A stretch of 64,000 nucleotides of DNA, taken from positions 186,001 to 250,000 of the forward strand of contig NZ_DASYHI010000024.1 of NCBI RefSeq assembly GCF_035998675.1, in the 5' to 3' direction. The translations under genes were made by a program, and so were the position numbers. The notes beneath the pieces are model-generated. The model had not been told where the DNA came from, ran no database searches, and saw only the letters and a list, made by a program, of their open reading frames with translations. Positions within the stretch are counted from its first letter, which is position 1, and each line of letters starts with the position of its first letter. Of the stretch, positions 9,432 through 18,870 are shown piece by piece. Origin of the DNA: Telluribacter sp035998675 (lineage in GTDB: Bacteria; Bacteroidota; Bacteroidia; Cytophagales; Spirosomataceae).

Positions 9432-11072
9432 TCACCAGAATACCGTATACAGCGCCGCCAGTATCCCGCCAATCAGAATTGATAGTACTATGAACATGGG
9501 CGAAACCCGGAACATGCTTGTATGTACCTCCAGGGTTTTGCCTTCGGCCTGATCTTCTTTTTTAGCCAGGGAAATGGCCACCATCAAGGCTACTAGTATA
9601 CAGAATACCCATAGCGTGCGGTCCAGGAAAGGGATGGGGTTAATCTGAATTCCCAGTAGAGCATCAAGTACCACTGGCATGGACTTAAACAGAATGGACA
9701 GCGGCAACGTCAGGAAAGCTGCCCACATGGCCGCCAGGGAGGTAGTCCGCTTCCAGAATATACCCAAAAAAAACAGGGCAAAAGCGCCCGGCGTAATGTA
9801 GTTGGAGTACTCCTGAATAAACTGATAGGCCTGCTCGAGGTGCCGGAGCTGGGGGGTAATGACCAAAGCAATGGCAAAGGCACCCCATACGGCCAGCCGC
9901 CCCACCCACACAATTTTGCGCTCGGAGGCGTTCTTGTCAAAAAATTTGCGGTAAATGTCCAGACTGAATATGGTAGAAATACTGTTGCACTTGCCCGCCA
10001 GCGAGGCTACAATGGCCGCCGTCAGGGCGGCGAAGGCGAGGCCTTTAAGGCCACGAGGCAGCAGGTTCATCAGGGTAGGGTAGGCGTGGTCGGGTTTGAC
10101 AACACCGCCCGCGTCGAGCATTTCCTGCTGAAAGTAGCCGTTTTGGTAAAGTACATAGGCGGCAATACCGGGTATCACCACAATCACCGGAATCATAATC
10201 TTAAGAAACGCGGCGAACAGGATACCCGCCCGCGCGGTGGGCAGGTCGGCCCCCAGCGCCCGCTGAATGATATACTGGTTACAGCCCCAGTAGTTGAGGT
10301 TATTGATCCACATACCCCCGATCAGAATGGACAGGCCCGGCAGCTCGTAGTAGTACTTGTGCCGCTCGTCAAAAATCATGTGGAAGTGCGTGTCGGCCTC
10401 CTGGCGTAAAATTCCGAAGCCGTCCCAGGCACTTTGTCCGCCAAACTCATCTGATACCATGTTCAGGGCCAGGTAGGTAACTACCAGCCCGCCCAGTACC
10501 AGTACGACTACCTGTACCACGTCGGTATAGCCAATAACCTTCATCCCGCCCAGCGTAATAAAAATGGCAAACAACGCCAGGCCCACCATGCAGTACAGGA
10601 ACGGAATGCCCGAAATGGTTTCAACTGCCAGCGCTCCCAGGTACAGAATAGACGTAAGGTTGACAAAAATGTAGAGCAGCAGCCAGAAAACCGCCATAAT
10701 GGTACTTACGGTGTCATTGTAGCGTTGCGCCAGCAACTGCGGCATGGTGTAAATCTTGTTGCGCAGGTACACGGGTATAAAAAACACCGCTACCACCACC
10801 AGCGCCGCCGCCGACATCCACTCGTACGACGATATGGCCAGACCCATAGCAAAGCCCGAGCCCGACATCCCGATAAAGTGCTCGGCCGAAATATTGGAGG
10901 CGATAAGGGAAGCACCGATGGCCCACCAGGTAAGGGAGCCTTCGGCCAGGAAAAAATCTTTGGTGTTGACTTCAGTACTTTTTTTTCGTTGGTAAACCCA
11001 GTAGCCATAGGTACTTACGCCTATGAAATAGAGAAAAAAGACGACGTAATCCGTCCAGTGCAGTACATTCAT
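9432..11072 (-). CDS. SSS-family sodium/sugar symporter (SGLT-like)
   Basis: A 546-residue inner-membrane transporter, probably taking up a sugar or polyol with sodium. Segments typical of the SGLT-like branch are seen: DFFLAEGSLTWWAIGASLIASNISAEHFIGMSG at the first two helices (quoted in part: SLIASNISAEHFIG), NLTSILYLGALAVE, and WINNLNYWGCNQYIIQRAL in the middle. About 14 hydrophobic helices and a final C-terminal helix (FIVLSILIGGILAALY) fit vSGLT topology. It is longer than, and clearly different from, the symporter at 549-1937. It is upstream of SusC on the same strand, so it may carry the same substrate across the inner membrane, but the 500-base gap argues for separate promoters. Confidence 0.9.
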   Translation of the reverse strand: MNVLHWTDYVVFFLYFIGVSTYGYWVYQRKKSTEVNTKDFFLAEGSLTWWAIGASLIASNISAEHFIGMSGSGFAMGLAISSYEWMSAAALVVVAVFFIPVYLRNKIYTMPQLLAQRYNDTVSTIMAVFWLLLYIFVNLTSILYLGALAVETISGIPFLYCMVGLALFAIFITLGGMKVIGYTDVVQVVVLVLGGLVVTYLALNMVSDEFGGQSAWDGFGILRQEADTHFHMIFDERHKYYYELPGLSILIGGMWINNLNYWGCNQYIIQRALGADLPTARAGILFAAFLKIMIPVIVVIPGIAAYVLYQNGYFQQEMLDAGGVVKPDHAYPTLMNLLPRGLKGLAFAALTAAIVASLAGKCNSISTIFSLDIYRKFFDKNASERKIVWVGRLAVWGAFAIALVITPQLRHLEQAYQFIQEYSNYITPGAFALFFLGIFWKRTTSLAAMWAAFLTLPLSILFKSMPVVLDALLGIQINPIPFLDRTLWVFCILVALMVAISLAKKEDQAEGKTLEVHTSMFRVSPMFIVLSILIGGILAALYTVFW

Positions 11073-11199
11073 TCAGGAAGAAGGGTTTAAGCGGGCGAGG
11101 CGAACGTACCTCGTGTCGGTGAATAAAGCGAACCGGATCACGATTTTACCCTACCCGCCGAAGAAAGCCATAAATAAGAATGGATAAGGTTTTTATCCC

Positions 11200-12510
11200 T
11201 CAGGTATCAAAGTAAGATTTGACCGCTTCAGTGTTGAGCCGTCTCTTTAACCAGTTGTTTATTCTTGTTTTATCGGCATTGGCCACCACTGTTTTATCGG
11301 TTTCAAATACCACCAGCGCAATGGTCTCGAACTTGGATGATTTATCATTATAAACCCGGGTTTCGGCGTAGGAACAGGAAACGATCTGAGGATAGAGTGG
11401 CTTTATTTCCTGCAGTAGCTGCTTGCCCAGAGCCATCCGGGTCTGGAGGCTGTCATTATAGGAGTCTTTCCGGCTCAAGAGCATGGTAAGGCGGTTTATT
11501 TCTCCTTTTAGTTTGTCAATTTCGTTGATGTTTTCTCTTTCGTTGGCAAACGAAAACCCCTGCTCGATCTGAAGCTGCGTATCCAGAATAAAAAAATCCC
11601 GGGCTCTCTTCGCTATCATACTCCGCTGACCGTCCGTAATCATACTGCCACCGTAGGTAAGCCGAATGGTTTTATTGGCCGGATTAATCTCCTGATTTAG
11701 CAAATAGTTACCTTCAAATACGCCGACACTCCTGACAAATCGACCGGCGTTCTCATTGAATCGTTCGCGCTGAACCAGCTCATATCCAAAATAAATACTC
11801 GGAATAAGGGTGAAAATTATTACAATCGTAATCCAGCGGTTTATCCGCTTTTTCTGGGCATCCTCCACGACCGTCCTGATGGGAAATTTCAGGATCTGGG
11901 AAATTACGATTGATGAAATAGCGATGTAAACCGTATTGATCATAAAAAGGTAAAAAGCGCCGAAGAAGTAGGTAAACTGGCCGGTAGCCAGTCCATAACC
12001 TGCCGTACACAGGGGCGGCATCAGGGCCGTAGCGATAGCTACCCCCGGAATAACATTCCCTTTGAACCGGCTGCTGATAGCCACAATACCAGCCAAACCA
12101 CCAAACAAAGCAATGACTACATCGTAGATGGTAGGGCTGGTACGGGCCAGTAGTTCCGAATAGGCCGTAGATACCGGACTTATGGCAAAGTACAGCGTAG
12201 AGGCCAGTAGACTGGCGCCGACGGCAAAAACAAAATTGTTGAAGGCCCGGCGAAACAAAGGAAAGTTGTAGGTAGCAATGCTATAGCCCATACCATTGAT
12301 AGGCCCCATGAGCGGAGATATAAGCATAGCGCCTATCACTACGGCGGTAGAATTCATATTGAGTCCTACGGAAGCCACAATGATAGCAAAGGACAAAATC
12401 CATAGATTGGTACCCTTAAAATTTATATCCCTCTCAATAGTTTCATGAATACGGTCATAGTCTTCAATATCACTTTCCAGATCTAAATATTTAGAAATCT
12501 TTTTTTTCAT
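11200..12510 (-). CDS. DUF389 membrane protein
   Basis: A 436-residue membrane protein of the DUF389 family (function unknown). The core from about residue 30 to 210 has six or seven helices with the family's glycine- and proline-rich motifs AMLISPLMGPINGMGYS, FGGLAGIVAISSRF and GVAIATALMPPLCTAGYGLA. A further helix near 225-243 leads to a soluble C-terminal domain of about 190 residues that includes a short coiled coil (IDKLKGEINRLTMLLS). Its start overlaps the end of the antiporter gene by 20 bases, so the two are probably translationally coupled and may work together in ion or envelope stress. The link is inferred. Confidence 0.88.
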   Translation of the reverse strand: MKKKISKYLDLESDIEDYDRIHETIERDINFKGTNLWILSFAIIVASVGLNMNSTAVVIGAMLISPLMGPINGMGYSIATYNFPLFRRAFNNFVFAVGASLLASTLYFAISPVSTAYSELLARTSPTIYDVVIALFGGLAGIVAISSRFKGNVIPGVAIATALMPPLCTAGYGLATGQFTYFFGAFYLFMINTVYIAISSIVISQILKFPIRTVVEDAQKKRINRWITIVIIFTLIPSIYFGYELVQRERFNENAGRFVRSVGVFEGNYLLNQEINPANKTIRLTYGGSMITDGQRSMIAKRARDFFILDTQLQIEQGFSFANERENINEIDKLKGEINRLTMLLSRKDSYNDSLQTRMALGKQLLQEIKPLYPQIVSCSYAETRVYNDKSSKFETIALVVFETDKTVVANADKTRINNWLKRRLNTEAVKSYFDT

Positions 12511-14659
12511 TAATTTTCTCTGGTTTTAGAATCTTGTTAAAATTCTCTCCAATTTTTTTAATGGTAGAACGACCTACATTTGTCGGGCTTGTGTGAACGG
12601 TCCGGAAACCTCCCACCCGATTCCGTAAATTATTCTGGTGCGGGTAAATAAGTATTTTACTTATACTTCCAAAGTAACGCTGCATTTTAAAGGGCAGGTT
12701 ATCCAGTGCGTTCAGGTAGGAAACGGAGCCTTTGCGAGCAGACGTAAAAACAAAAAGATCCCCATCCTGAATTTTTTCTGATAGCACGGCGAAATCGTTC
12801 CAGTCATTAAATACCCGGAAGTCGATCTGGATATTTAGCTGAAGTTGCTTTAGATTACGATTTACCGACTCCTGGGTAGCCTGATTGCAGTAGTACAGTA
12901 CCGGAATGGATAGTTCCTGTGACAATTTTATCATTTTCGAAAGCCAAAGGCTAAACCCGTTTTCGAGCTCCGACATGGGCAAAGATGTAAGGAGCATTCT
13001 TTTGTGAATGGCCAGAGGCTGCACAAAGTCGCAGATAAAAGTAGTTTTATCCGCGCTATTAATGATGCTGTATATTTTTTCCCCGAAAATCCGGTCAATA
13101 AGTCCGGAACGCTGGGGCCAGCCCAGCACCAGAATATCCGACATGATTTCAATGGAAGTACGTGCAATGCCCCTGGCTATATTATGATCAATGGTAGCAA
13201 GAACATTTACATCCATTTCAGCCGCCGAGGCATGCCTGATAAAGGTGGCAAGACTGTTTTTGGCCCTGATTACGTTAAGTTCTGCTTCCTCATCGTTGGG
13301 TACAACCGACAGGAGCGAGATCGGGTGGCTGGATTTTTTGTCTTTGATAAGAATGGCAAAGTCCAGCAGTTTCTCAAAGTTATTGATATTGGCTATGGGC
13401 AGCAGTATATGTTCGCTGGTACCACTAACGCTGATGTCAATCGTTGTTTCGTTTTCTGCCGAAAATATTATTTTTTTAGCCGCTTTCTCCGTAGCGAAAG
13501 AAGAAACGACACAGGTAATCAAAATCAGAATGATGGTACCATTCAGGATGTTTTCATCCAGAATATCGGCATGGTAGCCTACCAGGATAACCGCCAGGGT
13601 AGCCGCCGCGTGCGCGCTGCTCAGTCCGTATATCAGCTGACGCTGGGCAGTACTGTATTTGAAAAAAAATTGGGTAAAAAGAGCAGCCAGCCACTTTCCG
13701 GTCAGGGCCACAACGGAAAGAGTACCCGCGACAATCAAAGCTACCGGTCCTTTGAAAATAACCGATATATCTACCAGCATCCCCACACTAATCAGAAAAA
13801 AAGGAATAAACAGGGCATTTCCTATGAAATCAATCCGGTTCATCAGAGCCGAAGAGCGGGGAATTAGACGGTTGAGCGCTAGTCCGGCCACAAAAGCACC
13901 TATGATGGGTTCAACACCGGCGGCTTCGGCCAGGAAGGCGGCAAAGAAAACAACCGACAAAACAAAAATATAATGGGAGTGCTTTTCGGCTTCCAGCTTG
14001 CGAAAGAACCATTCGGCAATGCGGGGAATGAGCAGGAACATGATTGCCGAAAAAATAGCGAGGGATATGCCCAGGGTAATCCAGAACTCCTGCGTCAGAC
14101 TACCCTCGCTTGAGCCAATAATAACCGCCAGGATAATCAGTACGGCGGTGTCGGTAAGGATGGTACCTCCCACTGTCACCGCTACTGCCTGGTTGGTGGC
14201 AATACCTAAGCGGCTAACAATGGGGTAGGCTACCATGGTATGGGTGGCGAACATACTGGCCGTCAAAATGCTGGCATTGAAGTCATACCCCAGCAGGTAA
14301 TGACATACCGGATAGCCAATACTCAATGGAATTATAAAGGTGAAAAAACCAAAGACCAAGCTCTTGTTTCGATTGGTCCTGAATTCGGCCATGTCTAATT
14401 CAAGACCCGCAATAAACATGATATAAAGCAGACCAATGGTAGAAAACAAGTCAACGGCCGAGCTTTTAGCGAGCAGATTCAATCCATTTGGACCAATTAC
14501 AACACCCGAAAGAATCAAGACGATAATGCCGGGGATGTTGAATTTGCGGAGTAAAATGGGAGAAAGAAGTATGATAAATAAGATCAAAGAAAATACCAGT
14601 ACCGGATTCCGGAGAGGTAAGTCAAATTCATTTATAAGATGATCGAAAAAATGCGACAT
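12491..14659 (-). CDS. CPA2-family cation:proton antiporter with C-terminal soluble domain
   Basis: A 722-residue protein. Residues about 20-390 form a Na+/H+ exchanger domain of the CPA2/Kef type with some 12 helices, including PGIIVLILSGVVIGPNGL, FIAGLELDMAEF and EPIIGAFVAGLALNRLIPR. The remaining ~320 residues are soluble and look like two universal-stress-protein-like halves (ILLPIANINNFEKLLDFA, then KRMLLTSLPMSELENGF) plus a basic tail. No TrkA_N/KTN domain is seen, so regulation by NAD(H) as in KefC is unlikely. It is first in an operon with the overlapping DUF389 gene. The ion (Na+ or K+) cannot be told. Confidence 0.9.
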   Translation of the reverse strand: MSHFFDHLINEFDLPLRNPVLVFSLILFIILLSPILLRKFNIPGIIVLILSGVVIGPNGLNLLAKSSAVDLFSTIGLLYIMFIAGLELDMAEFRTNRNKSLVFGFFTFIIPLSIGYPVCHYLLGYDFNASILTASMFATHTMVAYPIVSRLGIATNQAVAVTVGGTILTDTAVLIILAVIIGSSEGSLTQEFWITLGISLAIFSAIMFLLIPRIAEWFFRKLEAEKHSHYIFVLSVVFFAAFLAEAAGVEPIIGAFVAGLALNRLIPRSSALMNRIDFIGNALFIPFFLISVGMLVDISVIFKGPVALIVAGTLSVVALTGKWLAALFTQFFFKYSTAQRQLIYGLSSAHAAATLAVILVGYHADILDENILNGTIILILITCVVSSFATEKAAKKIIFSAENETTIDISVSGTSEHILLPIANINNFEKLLDFAILIKDKKSSHPISLLSVVPNDEEAELNVIRAKNSLATFIRHASAAEMDVNVLATIDHNIARGIARTSIEIMSDILVLGWPQRSGLIDRIFGEKIYSIINSADKTTFICDFVQPLAIHKRMLLTSLPMSELENGFSLWLSKMIKLSQELSIPVLYYCNQATQESVNRNLKQLQLNIQIDFRVFNDWNDFAVLSEKIQDGDLFVFTSARKGSVSYLNALDNLPFKMQRYFGSISKILIYPHQNNLRNRVGGFRTVHTSPTNVGRSTIKKIGENFNKILKPEKINEKKDF

Positions 14660-14719
14660 AATTCAAAATTTAGTGATGACTCTACGGTAGGTAGGGCATC
14701 ACATACTTTCCATTCAAGT

Positions 14720-14727
14720 CAAATTTA
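14720..14727 (-). promoter_or_regulatory. possible -7 element for the antiporter/DUF389 operon
   Basis: On the minus strand TAAATTTG matches the Bacteroidota -7 consensus TAnnTTTG in all fixed positions, 61 bases before the ATG. No TTG is seen at the expected -33 position, so the call is weak. Confidence 0.3.
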
Positions 14728-14906
14728 AGAAAATTGTTACTACTTTATTTTTCATCTTCAGACTTCTTCCCGGTTTATGCCGGAAGATGGATAGTAAGGG
14801 CTATGTAATTAATTTTCCGGCCTGTCATTGAACAAAGAGATTTTTTAATGAAGGTACATTTATTCAATAACGTTTGGTTGGTAGTAAACTAAGGTAACGG
14901 GATGAA

Positions 14907-14937
14907 CAAAAAAGCCGGACCCTTATAAAGGTCCGGC
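14907..14937 (-). terminator. terminator of the accBC operon
   Basis: Arms 14914-14921 and 14930-14937 (GCCGGACC and its complement) close an 8-nt loop. On the minus strand a run of six Ts follows. It lies 27 bases after the accC stop. Confidence 0.85.
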
Positions 14938-14963
14938 TCGTAATGAGGTACTATTGTGTCAGA

Positions 14964-16307
14964 TTATAAATCGGTGAAATCGAAGCTTTCGAGGTACTTC
15001 GTGGTGAAGTTGCCGGAGCGGAAGCCCGCGTCTTCCATAAGCTTGATATGAAACGGAATCGTCGTTTTTATTCCTTCAATAACAAATTCCTGCAGGGCCC
15101 GCTTCATCCGGGTTACTACTTCCTCCCGCGACTGCCCGGTCACAATAAGCTTGGCGATCATGGAGTCATAGTTAGGCGGTATGGTATAGCCGCTGTACAC
15201 GTGGCTGTCGATCCGTACACCGTGGCCACCCGGGAAGTGCAGGTTGGTGATTTTGCCGGGGCTGGGGCGAAAACCGTTGCCCGGGTCTTCGGCGTTGATC
15301 CGGCACTCCATTGAGAATAGCTTAGGCGTATAGTTACGGCCCGAAATAGGCTCGCCCGCCGCTACTTTTATTTGTTCCTTAATCAGGTCAAAATCTGTAA
15401 CTTCCTCGGTAATGGGGTGCTCTACCTGAATACGGGTATTCATTTCCATAAAGAAGAAGTCGCCGTGCTTATCTACCAGAAACTCCACCGTACCGGCACC
15501 TTCGTAGCCGATGTACTGCGCGCCTTTAACGGCGGCCTCACCCATGCGCTCCCGAAGTTCGGACGTAATAATGGGGGAAGGAGTTTCCTCGACCAGCTTC
15601 TGGTGACGGCGCTGGATGGAACAGTCACGCTCCGACAGGTGACATACCTTTCCGTACTGGTCACCTACGATCTGGATCTCAATGTGCCGGGGTTCTTCGA
15701 CAAATTTTTCGAGGTAGAGCGCGTCGTTGCCAAAGGCGGCACCCGACTCGGTGCGGGCGTCGTTCCAGGCTTTTTCAAATTCTTCAGGTTTGTTGACAAT
15801 ACGCATACCGCGCCCGCCCCCACCGGCAGTAGCTTTCAAAATAACCGGGTAGCCCATGTCGGCGGCCAGTTTTTTGCCCTGCTCTATCGAATCCAGCAGG
15901 CCATCTGACCCGGGTACTACGGGTACGCCGGCGGCACGCATGGTAGCTTTGGCCGTAGCCTTGTCGCCCATGCTGTTGATTTGCTCAGCCGTAGCCCCAA
16001 TGAATTTAATACCGTAATCGGCGCATATTTGCGAAAACTCCGCATTTTCGGAGAGGAATCCGTAGCCGGGGTGAATGGCGTCGGCGCCGGTTACTTCGGC
16101 GGCGGATATAATATTGGGTATGCTGAGGTAAGACTGGCGACTGGCCGGGGGACCAATACATACCGCTTCGTCGGCAAAACGAACGTGGAGGCTGTCGCGG
16201 TCGGCAGTCGAATACACCGCTACCGTCTTGATGCCCATCTCGCGGCACGTCCGGATAATACGCAGGGCTATTTCACCTCGGTTGGCTATGAGTATTTTTT
16301 TAAACAC
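14964..16307 (-). CDS. accC: acetyl-CoA carboxylase, biotin carboxylase subunit
   Basis: Carboxylates the biotin on AccB with ATP and bicarbonate, the first half-reaction of malonyl-CoA synthesis. The 447 residues match the usual length. The chain has the N-terminal KILIANRGEIALRIIRT, the ATP-grasp glycine loop KATAGGGGRGMR, the metal and bicarbonate region FFMEMNTRIQVEHPITE, and the C-terminal biotin carboxylase domain (ECRINAEDP). The codon at the start is GTG (16305-16307), needed to keep the conserved N-terminus. It follows accB after 102 bases and ends the operon. Confidence 0.98.
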   Translation of the reverse strand: MFKKILIANRGEIALRIIRTCREMGIKTVAVYSTADRDSLHVRFADEAVCIGPPASRQSYLSIPNIISAAEVTGADAIHPGYGFLSENAEFSQICADYGIKFIGATAEQINSMGDKATAKATMRAAGVPVVPGSDGLLDSIEQGKKLAADMGYPVILKATAGGGGRGMRIVNKPEEFEKAWNDARTESGAAFGNDALYLEKFVEEPRHIEIQIVGDQYGKVCHLSERDCSIQRRHQKLVEETPSPIITSELRERMGEAAVKGAQYIGYEGAGTVEFLVDKHGDFFFMEMNTRIQVEHPITEEVTDFDLIKEQIKVAAGEPISGRNYTPKLFSMECRINAEDPGNGFRPSPGKITNLHFPGGHGVRIDSHVYSGYTIPPNYDSMIAKLIVTGQSREEVVTRMKRALQEFVIEGIKTTIPFHIKLMEDAGFRSGNFTTKYLESFDFTDL

Positions 16308-16409
16308 GATTTATTTCAATTAACAGTTGTCATTGATCAGTGACCAATTGTTTTACTTACTCCTCCCCTTTCCAGGTAGTCAGTATCTGACAGGGGCCAG
16401 ACTCAGCTA

Positions 16410-16877
16410 TCAGACGGGTTCTACCAAGAACAACGGCTGGTCAAATTCCACCGGGGTAGCATTCTCGACCAGTACCTTCACGATCCGGCCCCCTACTTCG
16501 GACTCGATTTCGTTGAAGAGCTTCATGGCCTCAATAATACAGACTGCTTTTCCGGGCTTTATTTCATCCCCGATGTTAACCAACGCCGGTGTTTCGGGGC
16601 TGGAAGAGCGGTAGAAGGTACCGATCATGGGGGATTTAATGGTAATGTACTTCGATTCTTCTGAGGCAGCAGGCTTAGCTTCGGGTGCGGCAGGTGCCGG
16701 AGCGGCCGCGGCGGGTGCAGCAGCAGCAGTATGAACAGCCGGAGCCGGTGAAGCCGCTACCGATGGAGTACCGTAGCGTTTTACTTTTATTTTTAAATCG
16801 GCCGTTTCAATATTCACCTCGTCAAGTCCTGACTGGGCAATAAAGTCAATAAGCTTCTGAATTTCTTTGGTTTCCAT
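16410..16877 (-). CDS. accB: acetyl-CoA carboxylase, biotin carboxyl carrier protein
   Basis: Small carrier (155 residues) whose biotinyl-lysine shuttles CO2 between AccC and the carboxyltransferase. The N-terminal helix region (KEIQKLIDFIAQSGLDEV) and an Ala/Pro-rich linker (residues about 38-73) lead to the biotinyl domain. The biotin lysine is K119 in EAMKLFNE. A 'thumb' (SSSPETPALV) is present, as in bacterial BCCP. It sits between efp and accC, the standard Bacteroidota order. Confidence 0.98.
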   Translation of the reverse strand: METKEIQKLIDFIAQSGLDEVNIETADLKIKVKRYGTPSVAASPAPAVHTAAAAPAAAAPAPAAPEAKPAASEESKYITIKSPMIGTFYRSSSPETPALVNIGDEIKPGKAVCIIEAMKLFNEIESEVGGRIVKVLVENATPVEFDQPLFLVEPV

Positions 16878-16964
16878 ATAGTCGTATTTTAAACCAGTTT
16901 TGAAAGAAAAAGTGAGGCGGTTGAGCCATTGGTACTTAGTATGCCCGCCTTTTGGTTAGTATTA

Positions 16965-17528
16965 TTACTTCACCCTTTCTACGTAGTCCAGGGTACGGGT
17001 GTCTACTTTGATCCGCTGGCCCTGCTCAATAAACAAAGGTACCATAATGGTAGCGCCGGTTTCTACTTCCACCGATTTTTTGGGTGAGTTGGCGGTATCA
17101 CCCCGCAAGCCCGGCTCGGCGTAGGTTACTTCCAGCTCCACAAAAGCGGGTAGTTCGCAGGTAAGGGGGGTGTCGTTTTCGGTGTTCATCAATATTTCAA
17201 CTTCCTGCCCTTCTTTCATCAGGTTGGCTCCTTCAATCAGCTTCTCATTCAGCAGAATCTGTTCAAAGGTCTCCGTATTCATGAAGTTATAGCCTGCTTC
17301 TTCTTTGTACAAAAACTGAAATTTGTGGCGCTCTACCCGAACCGGAGTAATGTTAGCACCCGACGAAAACGTATTGTCAAGTACCTTGCCGGAGGTAAGG
17401 CTTTTTATTTTTGTACGTACAAACGCGTTGCCTTTTCCGGGCTTGACGTGTTGAAATTCAATGATCTGGTACAAATCATTATTAAAATCAATCACTAATC
17501 CATTACGGATATCTGCAGTCGTTGCCAT
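16965..17528 (-). CDS. efp: translation elongation factor P
   Basis: Relieves ribosome stalling at proline runs by entering the E site. The 187 residues fit the three-domain EF-P. The tip loop is KPGKGNA with lysine at position 32, so a lysine-type modification is possible; no modifying enzyme gene is in the window. The C-terminal OB domain ends in IKVDTRTLDYVERVK, the standard pattern. It sits between fabH and accB on the same strand. Confidence 0.98.
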   Translation of the reverse strand: MATTADIRNGLVIDFNNDLYQIIEFQHVKPGKGNAFVRTKIKSLTSGKVLDNTFSSGANITPVRVERHKFQFLYKEEAGYNFMNTETFEQILLNEKLIEGANLMKEGQEVEILMNTENDTPLTCELPAFVELEVTYAEPGLRGDTANSPKKSVEVETGATIMVPLFIEQGQRIKVDTRTLDYVERVK

Positions 17529-17660
17529 GCTAGTAGTTAATAAGTAATATAATTTGGAAAATGTTTGGTGGCTGATTGGTAGCCAGCTTTCTTGGTTTTT
17601 ATACTTTTTATGCTGTTGTTGTTCAGCTTCTTCTTACATTGAAAATGAAGCCCAAGTACT

Positions 17661-18650
17661 TTAATACGCCCACTTCACGTAGGCAGATCCCCACGTAAAG
17701 CCACCCCCAAAGGCGGCCAGTACCAGGTTATCTCCTTTGTGGAGCTGGGACTCGTAATCCCAGAGGCACAAAGGAATGGTAGCGGCGGTGGTGTTGCCGT
17801 ACTTATGGATATTCATCATAACTTTATTTATACCTACTCCCATCCGGTTGGCCGTAGCCTCAATGATCCGGCGGTTGGCCTGGTGCGGAACCAGCCACGC
17901 CACATCCTCTCCCTTCAGTCCATTCCGCTCCATGATTTCGGCGGACACATCGGCCATGTTTTTAACTGCAAATTTAAATACCTGCGGACCGTCCTGGTAA
18001 GCGTAGTGCCAGCGTTTCTCGATAGTTTCGTGGGTGGGCGGGTAACGGCTACCTCCGGCTTTCTGGTGCAGGTAAGGTTGCCCGATCCCGTCCGACCGAA
18101 TGAGGGAGTCAAGTATACCATAGCCGTTTTCATCGGCTTCCAGCAGTACGGCCCCGGCTCCGTCTCCGAACAGGACACAGGTGGTGCGGTCGGTATAGTC
18201 AGTAATGGCCGACATTTTATCCGCGCCCACCACTATTACTTTCTTGTACTTACCGGTTTCAACAAATTGCGAACCAATGGTCAGGGCATAAAGGAATCCC
18301 GAACAGGCGGCCTGGATATCAAAACTCCCAATCTGGCGGATTCCCACCATATCGCAGATAAGGTTAGCGGTACACGGAAACACATAATCGGGGGTGGTGG
18401 TCGCACAGATCAGCAGATCTATTTCCTGGGGCTGGGTATTGGTTTTGGCAAGAAGCCCTTTTACTGCCTCGGCTCCCATGTGGGAACTGCCCAGGCCTTC
18501 CCCTTTCAGAATACGCCTTTCCTTGATGCCCGTCCTGCTGACGATCCACTCGTCATTAGTGTCCACCATTTCTTCTAATTCGGCATTGGTCAGGACGTAG
18601 TCAGGAACGTATCCGTGTACACCTGTGATAGAGGCTTTTACGTGGGTCAT
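17661..18650 (-). CDS. fabH: beta-ketoacyl-ACP synthase III
   Basis: Starts fatty-acid synthesis by condensing an acyl-CoA with malonyl-ACP. It is 329 residues. The catalytic triad is visible: C116 in IQAACSGFL, His in VPHQANRRI and Asn in HKYGNTTAATIP. The glycine-rich end (AAFGGGFTWGSAYVKW) is typical. It follows plsX with a 220-base gap that is unusually long for this operon and could hold an internal promoter, though none was clear. Confidence 0.97.
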   Translation of the reverse strand: MTHVKASITGVHGYVPDYVLTNAELEEMVDTNDEWIVSRTGIKERRILKGEGLGSSHMGAEAVKGLLAKTNTQPQEIDLLICATTTPDYVFPCTANLICDMVGIRQIGSFDIQAACSGFLYALTIGSQFVETGKYKKVIVVGADKMSAITDYTDRTTCVLFGDGAGAVLLEADENGYGILDSLIRSDGIGQPYLHQKAGGSRYPPTHETIEKRWHYAYQDGPQVFKFAVKNMADVSAEIMERNGLKGEDVAWLVPHQANRRIIEATANRMGVGINKVMMNIHKYGNTTAATIPLCLWDYESQLHKGDNLVLAAFGGGFTWGSAYVKWAY

Positions 18651-18870
18651 GGTATTTTACATGCTTTTACAAAACCTTATAGGCTTTGATGAAAAGTATG
18701 ATCAGGCACCAGGGTGCTTCATCAAGAAATTTTATTAGTTGCTCCTCCGGTAATGAAAACAGCAACCGGGCTTACTTTTTAATTGCAATATCGTATCTTC
18801 TTTGGGCGCGGTGGTGCGCTTGTGTCACAAGGAACGAAGCCGCCCACTACCACCTGGCTACCCTTCTTCG

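Larger units (their letters stand above)
14660..14963. other. non-coding gap between antiporter and accC genes
   Basis: About 300 bases with no credible gene. It carries a possible promoter for the antiporter at 14720-14727 and the accC terminator at 14907-14937. Confidence 0.6.

Noticed and set aside
13004..13867. 287-residue frame antisense to the antiporter gene
   Set aside because: It overlaps a well-supported membrane protein and its translation is low-complexity and polar with no family features.
17739..18578. 279-residue frame antisense to fabH
   Set aside because: fabH has its complete catalytic triad; the antisense frame shows no domain.
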